Shown: in pieces, positions 56,037 to 64,000 of the stretch
How the letters are laid out: each line of letters starts with the position of its first letter
Numbering within the stretch: the first letter of the stretch is position 1
DNA from: Neoscytalidium dimidiatum
Taxonomy: Eukaryota; Ascomycota; Dothideomycetes; Botryosphaeriales; Botryosphaeriaceae
Reading direction: 5' to 3'
Assembly: GCA_037367355.1 (NCBI GenBank)
Contig: CM074699.1
Span: forward strand, 1,860,001-1,924,000
Length of the DNA stretch: 64,000 nt
The notes under the pieces: model-generated
Seen by the model: only the letters and a program-made list of their open reading frames with translations
Told to the model about the DNA's origin: nothing
Database searches by the model: none
Program-made: the position numbers and the translations under genes

Positions 56037-57901
56037 CTACAGAAATTGTGTTTCGGTAACCCCCTCACCCATGGCAGCAGTACTGATCATCCCCCCAGAA
56101 ATCAATTTCAAAATAGCGTCAATGTAGTTGGCACCGCTCCACTTTTGATGGAGAACAACCTCGCATCCGGTCTCCAGTTGAGGTTCTTGGATCATCTCTC
56201 CATATGCGCGCATCCCACGTGCAGAGTAATCCCTTGCGAATCTATCCGTCATCAAAGCGGTGGAATGCAGTCCAGCAAGTGTAATAAATTGCCAACAGTA
56301 GCCGAGCTTTCCGAGCCGGGAGATATAGGTCTCCTGTTCCTTGGGTGACATGGCAAGCTTCCAATTGAACGATGGGGAAAGATTATAGGCAAGCATTTGG
56401 GAGGGCCAAACGGCATGAACACCATCAGCGAACTGTTTGGCCTGCTCGTAATCTGGGGTTTTGGATTCCATCCATACCAAGTCTGTGAACATGATGTATA
56501 AGCGGAAAATTCAGAGATGATGAGGATTGTCTGTATTCCCTTACCTGCATAGGGAGCAAACTCGACCGCTCGAATAATTGCACACTCACATCCTCCTTTG
56601 TACCGATAGTATCCCTCTTGTGTTCTCGGGGCCTCCCAGTCGAAGTAAATGTTGTGGCCAAGCAATTCTCTTGCCAAAGCACGGCATTCAGAGTTACTCT
56701 TGCGGTATGCCTTGCTCATGTACTTATCGATTAGGTCATGCTTGTCCTCGAAATTACCCGAATGAATGAAATCAACAACCGCATCGTTGAATGTCTTCAG
56801 TCCCGCTTTCTCGATCCAGGCCGTTTCGATGCTAGCAAGGTCAGTGCCGCTGTGTCCATTTCTGCTGGCTGCGACGAGCACTTCAGCAAGCGGCTCCAGA
56901 TCCGCATTCGTTGAACCGAGAATGAAAGCATGGTCTCGAGGATCGATGGTCGAAGTGATTAGTGTAGCAGCCTCAGAGTCGGTGCGGGCGACAAGGACAA
57001 GCTCGGTACCCATGATGTCAGCTTGAGCACGGCATCCGACCAGGCGATTGATGTGTTCGCGGATAGGAACTACAACCTTTCCTCCCATGTGACCACACTT
57101 CTTGGTTCCAGGAGCCTGGTCTTCAACGTGGATTCCGGCAGCCCCATGCTCAATGAAAAGTTTGGTGAGCTTCATCGTGGCCGTCAGCCCGCCATGGCCA
57201 GTATCTGCGTCTGCCACGATAGGCCGCAGGTAATCGATGCTGGGCACACTTCCACGCTCTCCAAATGGTGTGGAGAGACGTTCCTCGCGCTGCTTACGAT
57301 CATGAAACAGCTGGGCCTTGAAAAGATGGTCCACTTTCAGAGGCACAGTGTCCTGGATGTGTTAATAGATGCCCTCCAGACAATCCTTGTACTTGAGTTA
57401 CTCACCATTGGATAATCTGCAAGGTCTGGAGAAGGTTCATTGGATGATGAAGCAGTCGCGGAGCATTGCCACCCCGAAACATAGACTGTGTCGAGGTATT
57501 TGGCCATTTGCGTAACCTGTACAGGATCCATACATCCGAAGGTGAAACTGACATCCTTATCCTAGAATGGGAGAATCAGCATTTAGATATTACATAACTG
57601 AACCATTACAAACCTCCCACCGCTGCTGCAGTATATGCCACAGTTTCTTGCTCATGGCATTGCTCGCGTATTCGATCTGAAAGTTGCCTCGCTTGGAGCA
57701 GATCTGCTCAGCCGAATACGGTCGCTTGGTTGTCTGCCAACGAGAAGTGTTCCACCATTCTTCTGTAGCCTTGACCTCAGCAGCGAACGCCAGATCCTCA
57801 TTGATCAGGTGAAGCTTCCCATTACGGAGCTCAGGAAGGTCCTGAGAAGTCCCGTTGGCGTTGGTAAGCCGCGCTCCGTCGACATTGATTGAGTCTCCCA
57901 T
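56037..57901 (-). CDS. Isocitrate lyase family protein (AcuD-like)
   Basis: Exons in transcript order 57901-57614, 57561-57406, 57352-56545 and 56482-56037; 565 aa, joins in frame (GTTTGT/CTAG, GTGAGT/CCAG, GTAAGG/ACAG). Catalytic [13 protein letters not shown] with the active Cys, [21 protein letters not shown] for Mg and substrate, [41 protein letters not shown] and [13 protein letters not shown] are all present. DADTGHGG and APGTKKCGH favour isocitrate lyase over 2-methylisocitrate lyase, which to my memory has DGDTGFGG. The enzyme splits isocitrate to glyoxylate and succinate. The N-terminus carries about 25 extra residues, and the C-terminus ends TETQFL with no PTS1 signal, so location is uncertain. 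It is followed upstream by a succinate/fumarate carrier gene on the same strand. Confidence 0.93.
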
Positions 57902-58406
57902 GATGCATATGAAGTGCGGTGGAGGCGGATTGGCAGTGTAATAATTCTGATGTTCAATTGATGAGCTTTCGATAGAGACTTGCGGTGCTTCTGACACTTG
58001 AAATATGTTCTTCTACTCATACAATTCGGCAGATGTCCTTCCTCCACTACCCGAAGATATGACCCGCCCTGATGTGCGTCCCGGTCATTGATCGGCATTG
58101 CTGGCGTGGCTCAATATTTACGCTTCAAACAGCACAACCGATGAGACCTGATTGTACTGATAATGACGCGTCCTGCAGAAGCAAGAGCAACGCGTCTCCA
58201 TGGGTCCAACGGTGGAGCTGAGGTTACACGAGTGTGTCACTCGATAATGGGCGTCCGGGAGGGCGCGCGTCAGCAGAAAGTGATTGACATTCCGCCCGGA
58301 CGAGCATATTTCCGCTATATGCAAGGATGGATAATGACAAGTTATAGTATTGAAGTTATCAGAGATAACATTCCCGATTCTGATCAAATCTAAGACTCGT
58401 CTACAT
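57902..58406. other. Intergenic region, isocitrate lyase promoter
   Basis: About 0.5 kb between carrier and isocitrate lyase genes on the same strand. The lyase frame is open some 30 codons upstream of the chosen ATG but without another ATG. No CCGN7CCG (AcuK/AcuM) site was found by eye. Confidence 0.5.
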
Positions 58407-59447
58407 CTAGCCTAGAAGTTTACCTTTCACAAACTCATACACAGTGAAAGTAACCGCTTGCCCAGGAGCAACCCTGATAACTCGTGGAGTGAGCCCCTTG
58501 TAGAATGCTCGGACACCCTCATTCCTTAGTAAATCCACCACGATTCCAAAACATCTATGGATTCCACTCTCTCCAGGAGCTCTCGTGCAGTTTTGCAGCC
58601 GAGTTTTGACTGTGTCAATGGGTGCATTGCATATCGGGCCAATCGCTCCTGAAAGCAATCCGATACCAGCCGTTTGATAGCTTGGAAGATCTTTGTGATG
58701 TGGTCGGCGCCGTGCCAATTCGGCTTTCAGCATCGTGTACGCGGTGAAATTGGCCGCTTGGTTGGTCCCTTGCCGAAGCGCAGTTAGGACTACCCCTTGA
58801 TACAAGGTGCCTATGCCCTCTTTCCACGCAATACTTCCAGCAGCATGAAGTGCGTTACGGTACTCTGTGAGAGAGGCGGTATCGCCGATATCTGGAGTGA
58901 ATCTCTGTCCTTGCAGTCTGATCTTTACGACTTCCATGGGGTTGACAACGAAGACGGCTTCCGTGACTCCAGCAGCGAGACCGGCTGAGAATATAGCTGG
59001 ACCATTCATCTGACCGGTCAACTTCTGAAAAACTGTTTTATAGGCTTCAAAGGAAGTAAACCGAACGGCCATCTTTGGTCCCATGCCGATGACGACGGCA
59101 TCGAAGCCTCTATAAAGCGCGAAAAGGCCTTCCGTGCGGATGATGCGCGATAAGGTGCCAAAGAAGCCATGCTCGGTTTTCTGGATCACTCTTAGTCCGT
59201 GCAGTAGTTGCTGATGGTGAGGATCTGTGGGTACCGAAAAACCAGGTTCTTTGCGCAAGAGTTGCATTCTGACCTTCACTGTATCCAACGGATGGCAGAT
59301 GCAAGCTTCCATGATACCTGCCACCCCACCAGCTAAATTCAACTGTCAATGATGATCTATGGATAACGGTAGGGAAGACAGCATACCAAGGAGGTTTGAC
59401 GTGGCCGTGAATTGAGTCCAGTTCGTTTTTACGTCTTGGTCTGACAT
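58407..59447 (-). CDS. Mitochondrial succinate/fumarate carrier (Sfc1/AcuL-like)
   Basis: Exons 59447-59387 and 59332-58407 (intron GTATGC/TTAG) give 328 aa starting MSDQDVKTNWTQFTATSNLLAGGVAG. The three carrier repeats each show Px[DE]xx[KR]: HPLDTVKVRMQ, NPMEVVKIRLQ and APIDTVKTRLQ, with the matching matrix-side patterns (GLFALYRGFD, GIGTLYQGVVLTALRQGTNQAANF, GVRAFYKGLTPRVIRVAPGQAVTF). The phrases IRTEGLFALYRG, GPKMAVRFTSFEAYK and ALRQGTNQAANF are those of Sfc1 (yeast Acr1, Aspergillus AcuL). It exchanges cytosolic succinate for mitochondrial fumarate, clearing succinate from isocitrate lyase. Adjacency to that gene supports the substrate. It is back-to-back with the LrgAB gene. Confidence 0.87.
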
Positions 59448-60473
59448 CGCTGTCCAGAACTGGTCAAAGCAACGGTATGAATGCCCACAAGATTTTTACT
59501 TTGTTATTTGGGGGTCACTTCCGCCGGAGGCATTATCTATTGACTCCATTGACATGGACTTGCGTATTGAGCATGCGTACAAAACCCTGCCCTCTTGAAA
59601 ACATGCATGATACTCCCCATCCCTCCTAGTCTATGTGGGGCCGAGACAAAAGTTATTCCAATGCCCATTATTCCCTAGAACTCTGAGATATTGCAACATC
59701 TGACGCGTCATGAGTTTCGCTCATCAGCATATTGATATACGATATTGAAGCGTAGGTAAAGACGGTATGTTCCGAACAACCCTGGCTACTGACGAAACAA
59801 GCCTTGTCGAATCCCAGTCCACCCAATTGGTCGGTATGCAACTTGCGTGTCCTTGCAGCAAGAACAGTGGGTTATTCAAGACATTACAGGCGACAAGATT
59901 AATTGAGAACCAGATGAAGTTAGTTCGAGCGCTGCAATAGCTGGGGCATCCTCGCGGCCGAATGTAGGCGCGTGTACTCCATCAAGTCATCACATAGTAA
60001 GAGGAATTAAGGTAGTCGGTACAACTTCGTATCTTTCTCAGCAGTTCTCCATGGAGTCTTCGCGGTTCTGTGATAGGTCTCCTCGTTACAACATCCTCGG
60101 CTGTTACAGGTTCTCTTCCGGGATCTATTCACCATCGACGATCCGATGCTCACGTCCAATTACGCGTCTTCATTGTTGTCGTAATCTTTCCACTTTTGAC
60201 ACAACATCTCTAAACTTTATTGTATGCTTGCCAGGTTCGAGGTACTCTGTAGCACTCTACTTCTAAGATCGCATCATCTGATGAGCGACAGTGTTATAAG
60301 TATGGGTCAGCGAATGGCCTTATAAAGGCATTGTTGTGAATAACAAGGCATACAGTTCTGTCAATTTCGATCGATCAGTCAAGCATCCTCCAAAATTTTT
60401 GGCGACGATTCTACAAAATCCATCAATCTTAGCATGGACGTTTTGAGAAGCCTCGGCCAAGTAGCAGTATCTA
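59448..60473. promoter_or_regulatory. Divergent intergenic region, carrier / LrgAB-like genes
   Basis: About 1.0 kb between divergent start codons, AT-richer than neighbours. It holds no convincing gene (longest frame 71 codons). A TTATAAG near 60293 and TTATAAAG near 60322 are possible TATA-like elements for the plus-strand gene. Confidence 0.5.
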
Positions 60474-62168
60474 ATGGCCGTAAAGCTTCAGCATTCGTAC
60501 GACAGCCACTTCCCAATGCACAGCCCGCGAAAGCTAATTGAGGTTATGCCCTCCCAGAGCACAAATGCCCTCTTCAAGAAAATCCTGAAGTCATGGGTCT
60601 TTGTACCTTTTGGCTTAATCGTAATGCTCTTCTTTGTACTGGCCTTGGATGTCCTGATTGGTCTTGGAACAGTCTCGTTCCCTGCCAGCGTGGCGTGCCT
60701 GCTGATCCTCTTTTTCGGGCTGCTCTTGGCCGATCGAATCTTGGGTGAAAAGACCATGAACTGCCTGCTAAATGTAATTGAAGTGCCCATCGGGTTTGCA
60801 CTTCGTACGATGAATCTTTACTTCACGCCAAGTTTCATTCTCCTGCCTCTTAGCAAGATGATAAGCGGCGCCGAAATTGGTGCGCTGGTCGGGGTTTTCA
60901 TATCTGGTTATATCGTCCAATTTGCTGTCACCGCATTCTCTTCACGACTCATACAGTCACTGCTACGGAGGTTGCAAAAGCACGAAAGGTCGCAGTCAGA
61001 GGAGATTGGGATCGGTGGTGACTCCAAGTAAGTACTTCAAGCTCTACCCAGGCTTTTGTGAAGAAGACTAACGGAGGAAAGTAATCAATCTGATCACACA
61101 GAGCAATCACAACACGCATCGTCTCACGGAGCTGTAGAGAAAGAGCCGGGATCTGCAGAAGACCAGCCTATCTATAGTCGTTCTGATGGAGGTACGAGCC
61201 CAACCCATGTGCCGTCAGACCCCAACGCTACAGGTCATACGCTGTTGCGTTACGTCAAGAAGTACCTTGACGTTCTCATTTATCTATCTATCTTCTTCTT
61301 AATTGGTATCCCGGTCTACTTCTCAACCGGCTATACGATGCCTGTCTTCCTTTCATTCAACGTTCTTGCCTTCTTGGCTGCCAATGCGATTCCTCCCAAG
61401 ATCAAGAGGGTTGCCCATCCGGTCCTCGTCACGGCGCTTTGTAGCGTCATGGGCATATGGGTCATCTCTCTCACCCAAGGCATGAGCTTGGAGCAAGGGT
61501 TGGGTTTGTATCACACAGGGACCAGCTACCTGCAATACTTCCGTGGAAGTTCGGGCCTTCCGCTACCAGGAGCGGGAGATGTGCTCGCAAGTCTCCTTGA
61601 CGCAAGCATTGTGGCACTGGCGATGCCAATGTACCAACACCGTAAAGAGTTGCGCCGGTTCTTCGCGGCCATTCTTGGTCCCGTGTTGGCATTGACGTTG
61701 CCGTCGCTCTTCGGATACCCTCCTTTGTGTTCCGCGCTCGGGATTTCACCCACGCGCAGCCTCGCCATGGCACCCAGAAGCGTGACACTTGCACTCGCAC
61801 AGCTGTCAACCGAGAACCTTGGGGGCGACACTTCTGCAATTTCACCGATCGCGGTGGTGAGCGGTATCTCTGGACCGATTTTTGGGCCGACAATCTTGCG
61901 CATGTTGCGTATTCCCAAAGGTGTAGCACTCCCAACACCTTAAGCCACGGGACAACATATTGACTGGTTGATCACAGACGATTACGTGACTACGGGTGTG
62001 GTCTTTGGGGCGAACTCCTCAGCCATCGCCACTGCAATGTTACTGGAGAAGGACCGCAGAGCTGCAGCGCTGAGCTCGTTATCTATGAGCGTATTCGGGC
62101 TGCTGTTTGTTGTATTGACAGTCATACCCGCCGTGGCAACTTATGTGCGAGGTTTAGTCGGATTATAG
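60474..62168 (+). CDS. LrgA-LrgB (CidA/CidB) fusion membrane protein, PLGG1-like
   Basis: Exons 60474-61027, 61082-61920 and 61978-62168 give 527 aa; introns GTAAGT/AAAG (branch GACTAAC) and GTGTAG/ACAG keep frame. The N-terminal half is LrgA-like, with about four spans (SWVFVPFGLIVMLFFVLALDVLIG, GTVSFPASVACLLILFFGLLLAD, FTPSFILLPLSKMI, ALVGVFISGYIVQFAV). A hydrophilic linker (NQSDHTEQSQHASS... to GTSPTHVPSD) follows, then an LrgB-like half with about seven spans including LAMAPRSVTLALAQLS and SGISGPIFGP. The same fusion in plants is PLGG1, the plastid glycolate/glycerate translocator; bacterial LrgA/LrgB/CidA/CidB affect pyruvate/acetate traits and lysis. The start is uncertain: ATG 60434 opens another frame resembling a targeting peptide. 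Substrate is inferred only. Confidence 0.8.
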
Positions 62169-63347
62169 TCAGATCGAAATATGTCACGGCAGGGAGGATA
62201 TGTCTTGCGACAGCGCATACATCAAGTTGCTTGAGGTACAGACCATCATTTTTTTTTTTTCCATAGTGCAGAGAGCAGATGAGAGGTCCACGGGGAATGT
62301 GAAACCAAGATCACGAATCTGTTGACTCCGATAAAACTCTCGTCTGTCTCTTTTCGACTCGTGTGAAAAATCCTTAGGACGAGATGGGACTAGATAGTTC
62401 CCATTCCGTTGAAGCGTGTGTATGTGAGTGCACAGAGGTACCCCGCCGTACAAGTCTTCTGCATGACGCATAATTTGCCAAGTATCATCGAACACAGCAC
62501 CTTGCGTTGTTCTAGAGTGCACTTGGTCTCCAAGTAGTGCGCGACACCCTCCTTCTAGAAGCCGATTTCTCAACGGAAGCGCCTTAGCGCAGCCTGGTGC
62601 CGTTTCCAACGCTCTCCTCGCCGAAACTGCCAAAACGACGACCGAGCCCCAACATCACACGCTCCATCGTTTTACACCGCCGTTTCGCAAACATTTCAAC
62701 CCGCTTACAGCAACGTCCGCGACCGGAGCCTGTCAAGCCGGGACTGCCAAGTGTCTTATTCAACAGTAGAGCCACCTGGCGTCAATCGGCCCTGAGCTTG
62801 GCGTCTTCACGATGCTGCTGACAAGCTGTCGCAGCCGTTTGACGCTGAGTGTCTACGCAATCGCCTCTGAAACTGCTGCTGACCATTGAACCGCTTCAGC
62901 CTTGGCTCGAACTGGCCAGCCATGATGGAAATGCCGTTTGGACTGAACAATGGTGGGGCGAAGGTGTAGACTGTGACGTGACCGTGCTGCCTGTCAAGGG
63001 ATAATCCAACGTCAGAGGACACCATCTCGCCCACGATGGCTCCACCGAGGGAATTATATAAAATTGAGGTCTCGGCGCTCTTCCAGAGAAAAAAAAAAAA
63101 AACTTCACCATCAACAATCAACGCATCATCTGCAGGACAGTCGTTCCAGTCTTCCATTCACTTTCTTACCCACCTTCGCTTCAATTATCCAACCGGTCGA
63201 TCCGAATATTTCCAACCCACTCAATTTCCTTCGCTTCAACGCCGGTCGATCTCACACGAATTGACTTCTTAGAAGAGAAAAAAAAAAGAAAAAAAAATCA
63301 AGCTCCGTTCAAAAACCAAGGAAAAAAGCAACAACAACAACAACAAG
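62169..63347. other. Intergenic region upstream of secreted Ala/Gly/Glu-rich protein
   Basis: About 1.2 kb. It contains a T run near 62249-62260, an A run near 63090-63102, and A-rich leader sequence before the last gene, with TATATAAA at 63055-63062 and a (CAA)5 stretch just before the ATG. Open frames of up to 149 codons (minus, 62184-62633) have no domain or homologue that I recognise. Confidence 0.5.
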
Positions 63348-64000
63348 ATGCACTTCACAAACATCCTCCTCCTCGCCGCCGCAGCCACGACCGCCCACTC
63401 CGCCGCCGTCGTCCGCCACGCCACGGCCGCTAATGACACCCGCAACAACCTCGCCACCCCTCCCTACCCGGTCACCAACACCGCCCGCATCGCCACCCGC
63501 CAGCTCGACGCCAACTGCACCGACGCCGAGGCCGAGGCTGAGCGGGCCATCGCCAACTTCAAGGCCGCAGTCTACGGCAACTCGACCAGCGCCGCCGCCG
63601 CCGCCGTTGCTAACGGTACTGCTGCTACCGCTGCTGCCGCCGCCGGCGCTACGCCAGGCACCACGCTGGATGGCATGAGCAGCGAGAAGCACCGCGGCGG
63701 CCAGGGCGGCGGCCTCCTGGAGAGCTTGCTGGGCATGCTGATGGGCGGGCGTGGCGGCGAGGGACGAGGTGCTGAGGGCGGCCGCGGTGCCGAGGGCGCA
63801 GGTGCCGAGGGCGCCGGTGCTGAAGGTGGCGCTGAGGCTGAGAAGGGCGGCGCTGGTGCTGAGGGCGGTTCGTCTTCTTCCGGGCAGGAGGGTACGCTTG
63901 AGGGTGGTGCCTCTGAGGGAGGTGCTTCCGAGGGAGAGGGTGCCACCGCAGGCGAGGGAGAGGCTGCTGCCGGAGAGGGAGAAGCTGGCAAGGGTGAGGG
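63348..64000 (+). CDS. Secreted Ala/Gly/Glu-rich repetitive protein, C-terminus cut by window edge
   Basis: Open to the last base (217 complete codons). A signal peptide starts MHFTNILLLAAAATTAHSAA. The next part (residues 20-110) has one Cys (DANCTDAEAEAERAIANF) and Ala/Thr-rich stretches with possible N-glycosylation sites (NDT, NCT, NST, NGT). From about residue 120 it is Gly/Glu/Ala repeats with a GAEG core (GRGAEGGRGAEGAGAEGAGAEG) after a short hydrophobic GLLESLLGMLMGG. No known domain. It could be a cell-wall or extracellular matrix protein. The Lys/Glu-spaced repeats lack clear Kex2 (KR) sites in the visible part. The antisense frame is also open because of base composition but lacks a signal sequence. 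Confidence 0.75.
   Translation, partial: MHFTNILLLAAAATTAHSAAVVRHATAANDTRNNLATPPYPVTNTARIATRQLDANCTDAEAEAERAIANFKAAVYGNSTSAAAAAVANGTAATAAAAAGATPGTTLDGMSSEKHRGGQGGGLLESLLGMLMGGRGGEGRGAEGGRGAEGAGAEGAGAEGGAEAEKGGAGAEGGSSSSGQEGTLEGGASEGGASEGEGATAGEGEAAAGEGEAGKGE

Noticed and set aside
56037..57901. Reading as 2-methylisocitrate lyase
   Set aside because: DADTGHGG and APGTKKCGH fit isocitrate lyase better than the methylisocitrate lyase wording as I remember it; kept only as a lesser alternative.
59448..60473. Search for AcuK/AcuM (CCGN7CCG) sites in the carrier/LrgAB promoter
   Set aside because: None found by eye here or upstream of the isocitrate lyase; a CGGN6CGG near 57917 has the wrong spacing.
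62184..62820. Open frames of 63-149 codons on both strands
   Set aside because: Overlapping frames with no conserved motif, signal peptide or splice structure; not enough to call a gene.
1..64000. CRISPR arrays, bacterial operons, rRNA genes, origins or intact transposons
   Set aside because: No regularly spaced repeats, transposase or rRNA sequence recognised; the region is ordinary fungal chromosomal DNA apart from the RIP-like tract.

Overview
The window is nuclear DNA of a filamentous ascomycete (Pezizomycotina). Evidence: about 20 eukaryotic genes on both strands, short introns (mostly 45-80 bases, GTRNGT donors, CTNAC-like branch points, CAG/TAG acceptors), short intergenic spaces, and typical fungal families (Zn2Cys6 factor, F-BAR/DEP/RhoGAP, GH10 xylanase, KipA-type kinesin). 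A gene-poor stretch looks damaged by repeat-induced point mutation (RIP). A dothideomycete is my guess, but the class cannot be fixed from sequence alone.

Layout. 1-13 kb: a 2-oxoglutarate/Fe(II) oxygenase running off the left edge (-), the mitochondrial twin-CX9C protein COX23 (+), NatB auxiliary subunit Mdm20/Naa25 (+), an F-box-like protein with PY motifs (-) and an AT-hook protein (+). 13-31 kb: a Zn2Cys6 transcription factor (+), proteasome beta-4 (-), U3 snoRNP protein RRP9 (+), geranylgeranyltransferase-I beta (-), an Rgd2-type RhoGAP (+), a glycine-zipper protein (-) and an orphan membrane protein (-). 31-34 kb: UTP13, a second U3/SSU-processome protein (+).

34-41 kb holds a three-gene set that I read as a mycosporine (fungal UV-screen) cluster. 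It comprises an ATP-grasp ligase (-), a catechol-type O-methyltransferase (-) and, divergently, a 4-deoxygadusol-synthase-like sugar phosphate cyclase (+). In order of action, the cyclase would make desmethyl-4-deoxygadusol, the methyltransferase would make 4-deoxygadusol, and the ligase would add an amino acid or amino alcohol. No NRPS-like or D-Ala-D-Ala-ligase-like fourth enzyme is present, which fits the oxo-mycosporines fungi make.

41-48 kb: a KipA/kinesin-7 (+) and a GT23-like type II membrane glycosyltransferase (+). 47.8-53.1 kb has no intact gene. It contains a decayed coding relic (about 49.7-51.3 kb) and a TA-rich, stop-riddled tract (about 51.4-53.0 kb). A disordered hypothetical protein (-) and a secreted GH10 xylanase (-) with XlnR-type upstream sites follow.

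56-62.2 kb holds a second apparent functional neighbourhood: an isocitrate lyase (-), a succinate/fumarate mitochondrial carrier (-) and, divergently, an LrgA-LrgB fusion (+) of the type related to the plant glycolate/glycerate translocator PLGG1. Together they suggest C2/glyoxylate metabolism: lyase makes glyoxylate and succinate, the carrier takes succinate to mitochondria, and the LrgAB protein may move glycolate, glycerate or a similar acid. The right edge cuts a secreted Ala/Gly/Glu-rich protein (+).

Exon coordinates were deduced by hand from splice signals and reading-frame continuity. Every spliced model keeps a continuous frame across its junctions, but none has transcript support.
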